64,000 nt of DNA from Vigna angularis (GCF_016808095.1 NC_068973.1:33660077-33724076), one strand, 5' to 3'; positions 42,488 to 55,726 are shown, numbered from the stretch's first letter. Program-made: numbers and translations. Notes: generated by a model from the letters alone, not told the origin.

Positions 42488-45400
42488 TTTTATTTATTAA
42501 ATTATGTTTTGTTTTTATTGTTTTAAAATGTGGAGGCATATGAGAGAGAGAAAAAGGGATGGGGCATGGTAGTAGAATGGAATGGGGACAAGGTGGTAGC
42601 AGACGGCGCGGCCCTTTCTGCATTGGAAGATGACCAGAGAGAAAAGGGCATGGCCCACCCTAAAATGGGAGAAATTCATTGGATGCATCCTCCGTCATGT
42701 CTTTCTGTCTTGTGCCTTTTACATACACTCTTGTTTTCCCATTTTAATCATTTGCTTTTCAACCACACAACACAACCCAACCCAGAACAAATCTAAACTC
42801 CGCCGCTGCCATCTTCAGATTGGTAGTTTATGATATGAAAGGGTAGTAGTAAGAGTAGTAGTAGTAGACACTAGAAAGTTGTAAATGCCATTCTACTAGT
42901 AATCTATAAAGTCTCTCTCTTTATGCTTGCCTTTTCGGAAGTCGATATTGTCATTTTAAGATTTTGGTTGTCGCTTTAAGGTAGTGGGTTTGTGCGGCTA
43001 ATAATTAACAAGCGGACTACCAACGAGGCTAAAATCATCTTTTGGATGAAAAACATGGCAGAAGACAGAACTTAATGATGAACAAATGATTACGTTCCAT
43101 GGCAACATGCTGCTTTTTCAGTTTCTTTCATCTTTCATACAAGTACCCTTACCTTGGCAATTCAGAAATGAAATTTGAAGGGGGCCCAAAGTTAAATGCA
43201 ATCATAAGCGTTACATTGAGCTACGTGACGTGACAAAATAAAATAAACCGTGTTCGAAGGTAGTAAAAGGAGGGGGGAAATAAGTTGTAGGTCCATATCC
43301 CTTGGAGATGAGATTTCCAAAGCACACAGTAGGCACATGAGATACATACACCTAATCCGCGAGTGACGGAGAATTTATTTATACATACATGCGCTTATTG
43401 GTAGTGAATTTTATAGCTGAAAATTTTAAACTTGTTTAACAAGTAGCCGGAAAAAGTGATGGCCGGGGAGTCCAAAATTAAAAATGGTATGTGTCAGGAA
43501 GCTTAGCTTGGTGGGATGGACAATAAGTTTCCAGCTAGTTGGTGGGCTCAGAAGTATAAATTGAGTAGGGATGGATGGATGAGTGATGGATATGATAAAT
43601 GGAGAGAAGAGATGAGAGGGCAATTTTAATTAGTTAGCATGAGAGGAGGATCTGGAACAGAGATGTCAGGTGTGGAGCCCAGATAGGAGTCTCATCAGTC
43701 ATATCCATCACCATCTCCCCGTCTTGTTCTTGGCCCAGTGCTCTTATGGTTTATTCTTGGTAGTGTTAATGGGAGTATAGGAGTATAGGAGTATAGGAGG
43801 AGGAAGAGGAGCACGACGAGGTCCCAAAAACAACACCACCAACAACGCCAATTCTGTTTTAGCTTTGGTCTGCTCCAGGCCTACTCAACAAAGGACCTGC
43901 TTTTTATGTCAGTTTGTGTTGCGCTATAAATAACCCATGGGCTACTCCACTCTAGGCTAGGGATCCACACTTTATATCTTATCTATCAACTGATCTAATT
44001 TTAGTACCACTGTTTCTTTACACTGCTTCAGTTAAAAAATACTGTATAAACCATTTTCATTCTTTAAAATCCTCAATTCTCTCTCAAATGCCCCATAAAA
44101 TAAAGTATTACATATTCTTCACGATTTCCAGATATAAAGGCCTTTACTTATTTTTGCTGACTACGTACATTGTGAGAAAATTTATTAGAGATGCTTAATC
44201 ATTGAGTTAAAAAATGTGTAGAATAAAAAAGTGGGGAAATGCAGGTAGAGAAAACCTAAAGAAATAAGTGTTTGGTTGGGTGAATTTAACGTGGTATTTG
44301 TAGGGGGGTGACCACCATTCTCTTTGTACAAAACACGATGGAGATTGAACTTGCATGACAACATGGCATCGCTTTTGAATTATTGTTGTGGCAAATTTTA
44401 AGCCCACGTTTCACAATTCAAAGGGTTGGTTTTTTTCGTCCATGGACCCAAAATGAAAACAAGAGGACAGGGGAATACCCTTTACGTTTCACAATCCGGC
44501 TGTGATGTCCGTCACCATCTGCCAAATATTCAATGATTTCATTTCAGAAATCATAAAAAGTAAATTGGATAAAATTTGACACCGTATCTCATAATCTTGT
44601 AGCAATATGAAACATTTATATAAAATCATAAGATTGCCATAAAATAAACTATAATCTTGTTTAATAATTATAATAAAGTCACCATATATTTTCCAGTTCA
44701 CTAACAGATACTCTAATATTATTTTTGTAAAAGAAAATCATCTAAAATCATTTATGTACATTAATTTATTAATTTTGTTGCATTTGTTCCATCTTAATTA
44801 TAATTAATGTAAATGAGCATTACAAATGTTGAGAGTACTGCTATTCATTTTCCATTTTTCTCCAGTTGAAGGTCTGGGAATGGGAAAATGTGAATTGATT
44901 ATTTGGTCACAAGAATACAAAGTAAACATATGACAATTGAGTTCATTTAATAGATCTTTTAGCTGTCCCTGTTGCTCTATCACGCCAATTACCAATGCAA
45001 CGTTCCTTTCTCTAACACTTACATGTGGTGTCTATTAGTTGAGTCACGAGAATTTAAGACGATTTAAGATGTAGAAGGATGGTAGTGACACGCCAAGGTT
45101 TCTGTCCGAAGCATTCATTCTAACAACACTGCAATTTCAGTAGTTTTGAGCAAGTCTGCCTTGTGTGTGAGTTGTACTCTTATCTTCTCAATCTGTTTCG
45201 ACTAAAAGATCTTCTTTAAATGTATGTGTGTTGGGCTACCCTTGATGAGATTTTCCTGTCTGCTTTTAGATATTTATTTCATTTTTAAAAATATTTTTTG
45301 CTTTATTTTTTTTTACTCTTTCAAAGGTAATAAATATTATTTTTATGTTTTCAATTTATAAGTTATATTGTCTTTTTTTCACTCTGTAAAATCAAGGTTT

Positions 45401-46571
45401 TGACAAACCAAAAAAACTTTAAATATTCAATGGGTAATTTATTAAAACACCACTATGTTTTCGTGTAATTGATGTTATGTAATAAATTTATCAATTCTTA
45501 TAAAATTACTTCAAACAATACACATTCTACAACATGAGAGCACACAACTTTTGTTCTTTTTCTACAGATTTCTAGGGAAATAAGGCAAAACTAACAAATA
45601 ATCTCTTTTATTAACTTCTCTCTAATTTATTACAGCATTTCCTCTTATTTCACTTTCATATAAGATAAGTGTATGAATAAAATATTTAAAAATATATGAT
45701 ATTTGAGAATATGATAATATGATAATATTAAATATATACAAATAAAGTAATAAAACAAAAATGTATCTTTCAAATAGGCAAACAAAAAGGAAAAGAATAT
45801 TAGTAAAGAGGAAATATTACTAACATTTTTTAATACAGCTTTCGTATTCATCAGAATTGGAGTTCTGCAGTGACCTACCTGATTTGCTGAATTGCTGATG
45901 GAGCGATCGAGTGATTCGTTTGTCTAGCTTTTTCACCGGCGTTTTTGTCTTAACATATCTCATCTCGTTTTAATCAACTTTCCTAATTTCACTGCTTTGA
46001 CTGGCCAATGCTAGCACGCGCAGTCTTCAAATTAGAGGTAAAATAACAGAGCTCAGTGTCATAATCCCTCCTCCGAGTCGAGATTGCTATTCTAAACCTG
46101 TTACAACACTTAGAAGAAACACTCCAAGAACAATGCTTGTAGATAAACTAGTGATTGGTTCCAAATATATTGTTTAAAAAATCTAAAACACTGAAAAGTG
46201 TAAATAAACCCGGACCAAGACGCGGGAAGTGCAAAACCAACCCTCTCTATACTGTAGAAACTCGGCACTTACACTTAACATTCTCGATACAGGGGCACAT
46301 TTTAGAAAATATTATTCGAGGTAAATACAAAGCTCAACAAAACACTTCATTTTGTATAATACAAAGCCAGATGGCTGGCTGCGGAAAAACAGGGTGAAAG
46401 CACATGACCCAAGAAACACGGACGATTTGATGTTAGGCCATGCAGACGAAGGACCACATGGACACTTTAGGTGTTTTAACTATGCAACTAAGTTCCTAAC
46501 AGGTGAGGATGTTTCCTCTTATTCTAATGGAGAGAATAAATCATTATGATCAATGAAATTGGTGTTGGATT
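42488..46571. other. Intergenic DNA between the WAV3-like and HEMA genes
   Basis: The first several hundred bases likely include the WAV3-like 3' untranslated region. The last few hundred before 46572 would be the HEMA 3' untranslated region (minus strand). A small tandem repeat of GAGTATAG units lies at about 43770-43800, and a TATA-like CTATAAATAA at 43924 has no linked gene. No coding region was recognised. Confidence 0.5.
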
Positions 46572-49142
46572 TCATTTCTGGTTTTGTTCTACCTTCGCTC
46601 GAATCTTTTGCTCCAAAACAGATATCTCAGTATCAAGGTTGAACATCCTATTCAAAGCATGCATGTTCTCGAGTGTCTCACTAAGAGTCCGACTGTCATT
46701 CCCATCGCACCTTAAATGTTGCATTGGACCATGAAGCAACTTATTCACTATACCCCGACTAAGATCATCCACAGCCCTCCGTGTTTTTTTTGGTATATCA
46801 TCACCCATCTTACCTAAGCATTTCTCCAGCTCAGCAAGCCTGATTCTTTCTGCATAAGCCCTCAATTTTTTTATAGTAGGGACAGTTTCCAGCGAGTCCC
46901 TCCAAGCTTCAAATTGCTTAGATTCTTCAGCAATGATTGTCTGTGCTTCCATTGCTTTTCTTAGGCGATCCTCTTTATTGGCAGCCACAACCTCTTTAAG
47001 GTCATCAACGTTGTAAACTCGCACATACTCAAGGTCTGAGACACATGAACCCACATTCCGGGGAACAGAAATGTCAACGAAAATGCGACGGCCTCCAACA
47101 TCTTGACTTGCAGGAGGAAGATCTTTGACATTACTTTTCAAGAATAATGGGGTTTCTGATGCAGTACTGGTGAAAACTACATCAGCTTCACCAGCACAGG
47201 TGAGCATTTCTGAAAGGGGTTTGTAGATTATTTCAATATCCTTCAGTTCTTCTCGTATTGCAGCAACTCTCTCCTCGGTTCTATTGACAACAACCATCTT
47301 TTTGCAACCTTTAGCCACCAAATGTTTGATCACGAGCTTCCCCATCTTCCCAGCTCCAATAACCAACATTCTGGCATTGTCAAGTGAGGCTTCAGGTAGC
47401 TTCATAAAGGCCAACTCCACAGCAGCTGAGCTCACAGAAACTGCTCCGGAAGCAATGTTAGTCTCAGTTCTAACCCTTTTACCAACAGTAATTGCATGCT
47501 TGAATAGCCCACTGATGTTTCTCCCAAAGCCGTTAACTCCTTGTCCAACCTTGACAACTTGCTTTACTTGGGCAAGGATTTGACCTTCTCCCAAAACAAG
47601 AGAATCAAGACCTGCTGATACTTCAAAAAGATGTTGTGTGGCATCATTGTTGTAAAGTAAAAATCGGTGCTGGCTTAGCTCTGAAACAGGGACAGAACTT
47701 GTCTGCAAAACAGAACAGGCATGTAAATATTTAATAAAGCGCTTTAGATACCATCTGGCTAATAAACTTAACGCATACTGATTCAGTGACTTTTTTCCGA
47801 GAATATTTAATGTAACTTTAGTTAATTTTCATGTGTTGAATGACCAACTTCATTTTTCCGAAAGAAACCAGTTAAAAATTGAACAAAGTTAACTAAAGTT
47901 ATGTGGAAAAGTCACTGGATCCGTTCCCTAAACTTTACACATACTTTTGACATCCATTCCATGACTTCTTTGACACCACGATGTTGGGACAGTGCCAGAA
48001 CATATATCTCCATTCGGTTGCAGGTGCTGAGAACAGCTGCTTCTTCAATATGATTAAGACTACACAGCTCTGCAATAGCTCTAGGCCATTCCGCTTCTGG
48101 AATTGCAAGTTTTTCACGCATTTCCACGGGTGCCGTGTGCACACTTAGCCCAATGACAATAATGCTGCTCCTTTCCTTTGTATACCCTGTCAAGGTTAAT
48201 TACAAATTATTTAAAAGCTGCAATAAAAAAACATCAGATAAATAACCGGTACAAATCCAATGAAAGCCTTTGGTGTAAACATTGCCCTGGATCTTCACCT
48301 CAAGTCCCAATTCCCGAAAGCTACAAGTCTACATAGAATATAATTTAGGCGTACAACTCCATTCACGAAGTACAAAAGCCCAATCACTTGGAACATTCCA
48401 ATTCCATTTCGTTTTTTCCCTTTTCAACATTAACAGAAAGGACCCGTAATCAAATTGAATACACCAATGAAAAAATCATCAACGCAAATAATAAAAAAGG
48501 GAAGATGCTACGGTGCAAAACTCAATCCTTGAATCCTGATCGAACAGCGATTATATGGTTCCAAGTATTGTTGCAATTGTTTAATATTTCAAGCACCCAA
48601 TATACTATTCCACATTCAGATCAAACAGTAAAATCGCCCAACAAAGATAATTGAAGAGAAGAATATGCGAAGAAATTCTCCACAGACGTACGACTAATGC
48701 CCATGCTTAACATGATCTTAAATAAAAGACCAAGTATAAATAACACGAGTGTTTTTATTCAACAAAGGAAAGATACAAAACGACAAACTCAAGCGTAATT
48801 CCGGGGGGAAAAGATCGAAACCATGGGGAGAAACGGGAATACCGAATTAACGAGATTACGAAGGCAATAAAAGAAAATGTAAAGTTATCTGGACTTACTA
48901 TCAGCAGCAGAAGTCTTGAGCTGCTCAAGAGCGGAGAGAGAGATAGCATTGTTGGGACCAACGGATGCATCAGAGAGCTTAGAGTCGCAGCGAACAACCC
49001 CTCTCCGGACGAAGGTCGTTCTGTTATGGCCAAGAAAAGCAGTGGGTAATGCCTTTGAAGGAAATTGCGAGGAAGAGGAAGATGAGGATTTGAGGTACAA
49101 AACATCAAATTTTGCAGCCGAGAATGTGGATGAAAGTGCCAT
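46572..49142 (-). CDS. HEMA: Glutamyl-tRNA reductase, chloroplast
   Basis: Reduces glutamyl-tRNA(Glu) with NADPH to glutamate-1-semialdehyde, the first committed and rate-controlling step of heme and chlorophyll synthesis, in the plastid stroma. Minus-strand exons are 49142-48899, 48186-47945 and 47702-46572, GT/AG throughout, giving 538 aa (Arabidopsis HEMA1 is about 543). The first 60 or so residues are Ser-rich and basic, consistent with a transit peptide. The catalytic domain has the nucleophile Cys137 in STCNRMEIY. The NADPH domain has GAGKMG (278-283). The C-terminal dimerisation helices run from about 430 with [12 protein letters not shown]. Nothing is truncated or substituted among residues I can judge. 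The 242-bp second intron is largely a MITE-like element. HEMA1 versus HEMA2 is not decided. Confidence 0.96.
47770..47931. mobile_element. MITE-like element filling HEMA intron 2
   Basis: The arms are an imperfect inverted repeat: GATTCAGTGACTTTTTTCC at 47781-47799 and GGAAAAGTCACTGGATC at 47905-47921. The mirroring continues inward (TAACTTTAGTTAA against TTAACTAAAGTTA). About 160 bp, non-coding, lying wholly within the 242-bp intron (47703-47944). Its right end is about 13 bp from the splice donor. Target duplication not evident. Confidence 0.6.
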
Positions 49143-49153
49143 TGTGGCGCGAG

Positions 49154-49167
49154 AACCCTAACCCTAA
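49154..49167 (-). promoter_or_regulatory. Telo-box-like repeat in the HEMA leader
   Basis: AACCCTAACCCTAA lies 11 bp upstream of the HEMA start codon. Telo-boxes (AAACCCTAA) are known near starts of plant growth-related genes. A similar motif sits beside the symplekin start at 60685. Confidence 0.5.
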
Positions 49168-49199
49168 AAAAGAAGGGAAGGGGAATTGAGGTGGAAGAT

Positions 49200-50549
49200 G
49201 TTAGAGAGGAGGGGCAGTCGCACAAGAGAAGGAAAATTAGAACAGTTATGCAAACTTTGACCCTCCTCTCTCTGATTTGGTCTAAGGCGTGTGGCTTTGT
49301 TACGAAAAAGAGAGCCTTTGTAGGTTTCATTCATATAAGAGATTTCTCTGACTTCTCATTGGAGGCCGCTCACCATGCTTTATCCACACTCCTTCCTCTT
49401 CGACATACTTATTTGACATGTGTTAAATCACTGTAAAAATATCTCAAACGTAATTTTTTATTTTTTATTTTGTCTTTTCTTTAATTACTGCAACACTTCA
49501 ATTTATCAAACTCCTTAATATTATTCATTTTCAGATAAAAAAGAATTCATTTTCCTTTTGTTGTTTTCTTGTTTTCTTTTACCACCTTATACACTATGAT
49601 GTCCCTTACCATTTTCACTGCTACTGTCTCCATCTTACTGTTGTCGTTCAAGACTTTGTAACTGACCAATAATTCCACCATCATTTCCATCGCATTTGCT
49701 ACTGTAATTTTCTTTTATCATTTTAATATTTGATATTTTACATACTTCTAAAGATATTATGAAATATCTTTACAGATATATTACGATCATAATCGCTACG
49801 TAACAAATAAATAATATTTAATTACACAATTTATTTAATATATTTTATTAATTATGGTGATGGAAGCTTATTATTATTCATACTTCATATTCATACATTT
49901 TATTTATTATCATATATTATTTAGATTCTTTAATCTCTTATTAATTAAAGTGTGAGTGAGTATTTTCTACAGTAAATTTTTCTTCTAAGTGTATGATACG
50001 TCGATCTCTAGTTAACTTGGACTTGGATTATGAACATCCAATTTTAACATTTTGTAAACTAGACAGCTTCTCAATAACTCATCAGTCATTACACTCGTTA
50101 CAAATCTAACTTATTTATAAATAAAACATAATTATTGATAACTTTTGGGTTGTAATTAGGCCAGTTCTAATTAAAATTTCACTTGATAAAGTAAGAAGAT
50201 AAATAACTGTATTTATTGTGAATTTAAGACTTATTATAACAACCAATGAGACATATATAACTAATTTAAGTGTGGAAGTATCTTTCACAAATATTTATAT
50301 GTTTATTTTAGAGTTTGAAGATAGATAACTGAAAATAAGTTTATAAGAAAAATTTAAGATAGGAATAGAGAATTGAAAAAAAAAAGTGTGAAAAAATATT
50401 AATTGTGATTTTCGACCTTGAAACATATATTATTGTTTTTTTATAAATAATTCTCTAAATGATTTTCATATTTAGACCATGCTATTATTTAGAAAAGGAT
50501 GTGGTTGGTCTTCCCAATAAGCTACAATATCACCGATTACAATATCACC

Positions 50550-50632
<83 letters not shown>

Positions 50633-52550
50633 TTATTTAACAGATTTGTACAATGTCTTGTCATTTAATTTTGATTTGAAGGCACCTAAAATGTTTGGTA
50701 AGAAGTAATTAAGAATATATTGCTTGGAGTGATGATATTGAATTGGCAGGAACAGCAATGAGTTTCCATTTTTAGGAAAAATAGGACATAGATAGAAAAT
50801 ATTAAATAGGAAAATAGGCAGGCATGAAGTATGAAACCCCAGCAAGTTGATTCAGACAAATGAGTCCAACTAGTGCACTAGGCTATGGAAGCCCAACATC
50901 TGTTTATAAACAAACTTTAAGCATTTATGTCTGCTTTATACAGACCCCATCAGATATGCTTCTCTACACATGTCTTTCACAGCTTCTCACTCGTGCTCTG
51001 TGCTTCTCAACTTGTATCAGTTTATCATTATCAGATGTCTTTAGCTTGAAATTACCTTCATTCCATTTATGTGCATCCCAGGATATTTCTTCACCTTTCA
51101 GTTTACTTCTTATGCTGTCTACAACAATGTCCTCGCCAGCTACTTCCACCTACGAACTCTGCACCACCTATAATTTCCTACGCCAACTCAAATATTATTA
51201 TACTCACAAAATTTCCTCAGCTTCTTCGGATTAATAATTTCTTTAGATAATCCGAACCAGACAACATTTCTACTCCTAATTAATTAAAATTGCACTCTCT
51301 TAAGGGCTGAACTAATTAGTAATTTGTTCACGCCAAAGAAAACCGCTTAGTAATTTGTTTGTTTTATATCCCATTCACCACAAAAGAGCAGAGAGAAAGT
51401 TAAAATTTTCATTTTCGTTGTAAATGTGAGAAAATTACGCCAAGATCAATTCTGGTTTTTTCGTTCCACATCAGAATGCCACGATGATTATAGGCATCCA
51501 GAAACAAAATTATCTATAGCAAGTAAACCAACTCTTCTAAGACCAATCAGTCACACGAGTATGGGGCTACAAGTTTCTAGTAAACACTAGTTGTAGAGTT
51601 GGTGAATGCAAAGGCAACACAGGTTTATGTATTATTCTTGAAAATAATTTTCCAAGGGAGAAGGGTTTTTTAAATATTAACAGCTGATTATGGATGTTCT
51701 GACCCCATACAATTTATCAGAACAATATGGAGTTTACCGACAAGCTGTGTCGCCGATATCAGAAAATGAGAACACTGGCATTATGGTAATAATTGTGAAC
51801 AAGGGATAACTTGAACCCACAAAATAAGTTTTTTTAACAAGGAATTGCAGTTATAACAAAGATTTAGAAGATACAAGGGGAAGAGGGCTACAAGAGCAGG
51901 AACGAAGTCAAACGAGGCCGGTCTATATATTTAATCACGTAGACGAGGCCAATCTCACGCTGTATCAGATTTTTTGCGTACAAATCAGAACATTAAGACA
52001 CCTCTCTAGACTTTACATTGCAGGATAAAATATGGTTATAGAAAAAGTCTGCAATCTGAATTATGAAATAACAAACTTAAGCGTGTAGAACAGTTCTTGG
52101 TGAGGGATGGAGAGAAAAATCAAAGGCTTAAGCAAGATGAGAAATCCAAGTGAATAAAATTTAGAAAGAATATTAAAAGCGATCAGCAAAAAGCTTTGAC
52201 CAAGTTGACCCAAGCTTCATTTTCTTTTTGATTGCCATCATATCTAGTGTTTAGACAAACGTTGTCCTTTCAGGAAAGTTTCAAATAAACCTTCATTTAG
52301 CCCATAAATTTATCATCAACACAGAGGAGAAAACTTTTTCAACCGAAAGCTTGACTGAAAATGAAGCTCGGATAAAAATCACTCATTTTGCATATGCAAT
52401 ATATATTAATTTGCCAGACTACGTCAATATCTGCAGTTACATAAAGAAAATCCTGTGGTCATACAGCTCATTTTATTTCCCTCGACCAATCAGGCAAGAA
52501 AAAAAAAACCTGAGTTCTACTTTTACAGTTTCAGCAAGACATGTGATTAA
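49200..52550. other. Intergenic DNA between HEMA and UFC1
   Basis: About 49200-49440 is probably HEMA promoter. From 49440 to 50840 sequence is AT-rich. The patch 50860-51240 is more balanced and holds open frames on both strands without known motifs. The stretch 51400-52550 has no recognised gene and may include the UFC1 3' untranslated region. Confidence 0.45.
50553..50629. repeat. (TA)38 microsatellite
   Basis: Seventy-seven bases of uninterrupted TA in intergenic DNA. Confidence 0.95.
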
Positions 52551-54539
52551 CTAAGATTCAGTTGATGTGGTTGCATCATCTTTGTGCTTAATCATACCAG
52601 AATCCACAAGAATGGGAACCTCAGCTGCAAGCCATGGTGCAAGACCTAAGCAAAGTGCATGAGCAATACCAAATCTGGGGCTGTAAGAAAAGCCAAGAAC
52701 AAGAAACACATCGTTATTTAAATTCAGAAAACATGAAGAGGATGCTTACTAAAATCTCCAGAAAAAAAAATGTCACTTTATCTACAAAAAGGATTTCACA
52801 GTTTTAAATCATTGTTAAGTCAGTCAAAACGAAACAGCCGTAAGACGAAATAATCTCAAATCACTACTAGAACCCCGGTCTTGAAACAGAAACATTAAGC
52901 CCCGTATCAATATTCTGCTAAAGTAAAATCAAGTGTCATATTAAGCTACCTTAATCTGCACTTGCAATAAAAAACTCCAGAAAAAAAAATGCCATTTGAT
53001 CCCAAAAAGCAGGTTATTTATCTACATAAAAGATTTTACAGCTGTAAATCATTGTTAGGCCAGTCATTACGAAACAGCCCTAAAACGAAAAAAACTCAAA
53101 TCACTATTGGAACACCAGTCTTGAAACAGAAACATTAAGCCCCACATCAGTATTCTGCTAGAGCTAAATCAAGTGTCATATTAAGCTATCTTAAAATGCA
53201 CTTGCATTAAACAACTCCAGATGTTCAGTGACGTGAATGAAGCAGAACAGATACCTTCTAGTTACCTTATCCAGCTTTAGATATTGATTAATCAACAATA
53301 TCATTTGACCAAGGATCCTAAATGATTCTTGTTGGAATCTAAACAATCCTAACTATTGCAATCACAATAGTTCCTAGTCTTAAATTTGGGCTTGACTCTA
53401 ATTCAACACCAAAGTTAGCTCGTATTGTGAGGATTGCCCCTCACTTAAATGCATTATTTAGGCCCTATCTTTACTCAACATGAAAATCAGGTCTTTTTCA
53501 GTACACTCCCTCCCACTTAACACTACTGTGTTTGGTGAATGGATAATATGATACAGAAAAATCAATCAGGTCTTTTTCAATACACACCCTCCCACTAAAC
53601 ACTATTGTGTTTGGTGCATGGATGGATAATATGAAAGGTGGCACAATAACAAATTTATATCAGACTTTAGCATGGAATTTGAGTGAGACCTTACGAAACC
53701 ACAAAAACTAACTCCTAAGATGAGAGTTTTACCTACTAATATACACAATTCAGGTACTTCAGTCAATGTGAAACTTAGGTTTTCCAGATACTCAATTCTT
53801 GTTGGTTCATTCAACATCACTTCCACGTTGAGAGCAGGTATTGTTAACACTTTGTCAACTTCTACCTAAAGCACTTAAACTATATATGTGAAAAAATAGC
53901 ACAACAGTCCCTCATAAACTAAGATCTAGTTTAGCGAAAAATCCTTTATTTTCATTGGCAACTATGTAGTTCAGTCCCCACAAACATATCACAATCTCAA
54001 TCACAAATAGGTTGAAGTTAATTTTATATAGTTAGTTGAGAAGAAAACGTACCAATTTTTGGCCCAAAGAGGTTTGAAGTGCACAGTCAAGCAGATCTTC
54101 CCACCCCTGTACATCTATAAAATAAAAAAGGAGGGAGCAATTAAAACTTTGCTGTCAAAGGTAAAAAAACTAAGGAGGAGGAAAGGGAAAAGGGAAAAGA
54201 AGGAACCTTTTGGGTCTTTCCGTCCAATTGAGGGAGTTCGAGTTCGGGGGCGGTGGAAGGGTAAGTGACGGGGATATCGAATTGGAGGTCGAATTCATAC
54301 TTGAGGAGGTTGTAGACGTACCAGCATTTACCGGTCCAACGAGTGCCTTCGGGATTGGCGGCGGAGATGCGAAACCAATCGTTGTCGTTGGACTTGTTCA
54401 TCTGCGTGTAGGCTATGAGAGCCTTGTACTCTTCCTTCAACCTCTGCGTCCATGCCGCGCCGTCTCGAGGACCCGCCTTCGTCGCAAGCAAAGGGATCTG
54501 TGTCAGAGTCGACTTCGTGTTCGGGTCCCAACCTTCCAT
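52551..54539 (-). CDS. UFC1: UFM1-conjugating enzyme UFC1
   Basis: The E2 enzyme of the UFM1 (ubiquitin-fold modifier) pathway. It takes UFM1 from the E1 UBA5 as a thioester and passes it on with the E3 UFL1, acting chiefly on ER-bound ribosomes. Minus-strand exons are 54539-54207, 54114-54053 and 52680-52551. GT/AG borders and phases close exactly, giving 174 aa, against about 170 in the family. It begins [18 protein letters not shown]. It contains the E2-like core with [20 protein letters not shown], and the active-site Cys119 in [13 protein letters not shown]. It ends [12 protein letters not shown]. Another in-frame ATG 45 bp upstream (54584) would add 15 residues; the start here is the one conserved in the family. 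Intron 2 (1372 bp) holds a tandem duplication and a TRIM-like LTR. Confidence 0.96.
52756..53220. repeat. Tandem duplication in UFC1 intron 2
   Basis: Two diverged copies lie head to tail at 52756-52974 (219 bp) and 52975-53214 (240 bp). Each begins CTCCAGAAAAAAAAATG and includes TTGAAACAGAAACATTAAGC and TCAAGTGTCATATTAAGCTA. The second copy has about 21 extra bases near its start. A partial third start (CTCCAG) follows at 53215. Non-coding and within the intron. Confidence 0.85.
53384..53640 (-). mobile_element. TRIM-like LTR remnant in UFC1 intron 2
   Basis: On the minus strand the block at 53384-53490 contains GATAGGGCCTAAATAATGC, then GTGAGGGGCAATCCTCACAA and TGTTGAATTAGAG. This is organised like the LTRs at 55890-56245 but belongs to a divergent subfamily. 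Upstream on that strand is a purine-rich tract (GTGGGAGGGAGTGTA), as expected before a 3' LTR. That flank is itself duplicated: CTCCCTCCCACTTAACACTA near 53506 and CACCCTCCCACTAAACACTA near 53585. Confidence 0.5.
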
Positions 54540-54604
54540 CTCTCTCTCTCTGTCTGCTTCAAACGCACGCTCAATTGCCTTCAAATGACGATGCTGCTCC
54601 TTCG

Positions 54605-54614
54605 CTCTTTTATA
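54605..54614 (-). promoter_or_regulatory. TATA box of UFC1
   Basis: The minus strand reads TATAAAAGAG, 66 bp upstream of the start codon, implying a short leader of about 30-45 nt. That would start transcription near 54580 and makes the upstream in-frame ATG at 54584 unlikely to be used. Confidence 0.6.
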
Positions 54615-54619
54615 CTAGT

Positions 54620-55726
54620 CAGTGAAAGATTATTAGGAGTTATTATTTTTTATTCAAATTAAAATATAATTATTTTAAATAAAAATATATTTAGTTGTCA
54701 TTTTTCTGAGTAGTATTTGTAACATTGTTTTAAATATCTTTTCGGTGATACATGTCTTCAACGTCTTATACATTGAATTGAGTTTAAGTTTTTTAAAATA
54801 ATATTCAATAACTAAAACAGGAATAATCATGATATAAATTGTTATTACAATACTAAAATACACTTTATTTATTTATTGTTTATTATAGTTATAATATAAT
54901 TTCAGTTATTTTGAAAAGTTTACAATAACATCTAAATTGCAGTACGTTGTATAATATAATGTTAGAATGAACCAAAGAATACAAAATACAATAATTATCA
55001 ATAATTGAGTGTATTTGTTTTCTAACCTGGATTTGAGGAATGTGGATGGATGAATTTGAGATAATTTAAATGTGAAGTTTATGATGTTTATTTAAAAGGA
55101 TTTAAAAGTAATAATAAAGACATAAAATTTATGAAAAATTGTTAATAATTTGATGAATGTAATTTATAAAAAATAGAAAGTTTGAATAGATTAAATTGGA
55201 AGTTTATGTTTTAATTTAATTGAATATAAATAAAATTAATTAATTTAATTTTAAATAAATTGAATAATTATTTTTTGTACAACTCATTTTATATATCATG
55301 TACAGTTATTACATTAATTTTAAATACTCTAATTTTTCACTTCCTAAACTCTATAATTAACTCAGATTATATAATTAAAATAAAATTTTATTTCTTTTTA
55401 TTAGAAATCTCTATAAAAAATATCATTTTACAACACATAAACTTTGTTAAAGAAAAAACTTAATGCTAAAATATTGTCCCAAATATCCTTCATATTAACC
55501 AATTTGTTTAGTATTATACATTTTCTACGAATTCTAATATAAAAATACAATAATCTTAATTACATGCAGAAAAAATAAGAATGAATTAATATACAAACAA
55601 TAGATCTTACAAACCGTTCATAACTAAAATATAAAAAAATCACACCATATTCCTTAATCAACATTTTAGTCTGATCCATGATCATGTCCTGACTTAAAAC
55701 ATGTTATCATTCGCTCACCATAAGAT
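54620..55726. other. AT-rich intergenic DNA, no gene seen
   Basis: Extremely AT-rich with dense stops. The only frames are poly-Ile/Phe/Lys. Nothing recognised. Confidence 0.6.

Noticed and set aside
48755..49330. 191-residue open frame overlapping HEMA exon 1 on the same strand
   Set aside because: It is out of frame with the HEMA first exon, which has the conserved protein and exact splice phase; the long frame is a by-product.
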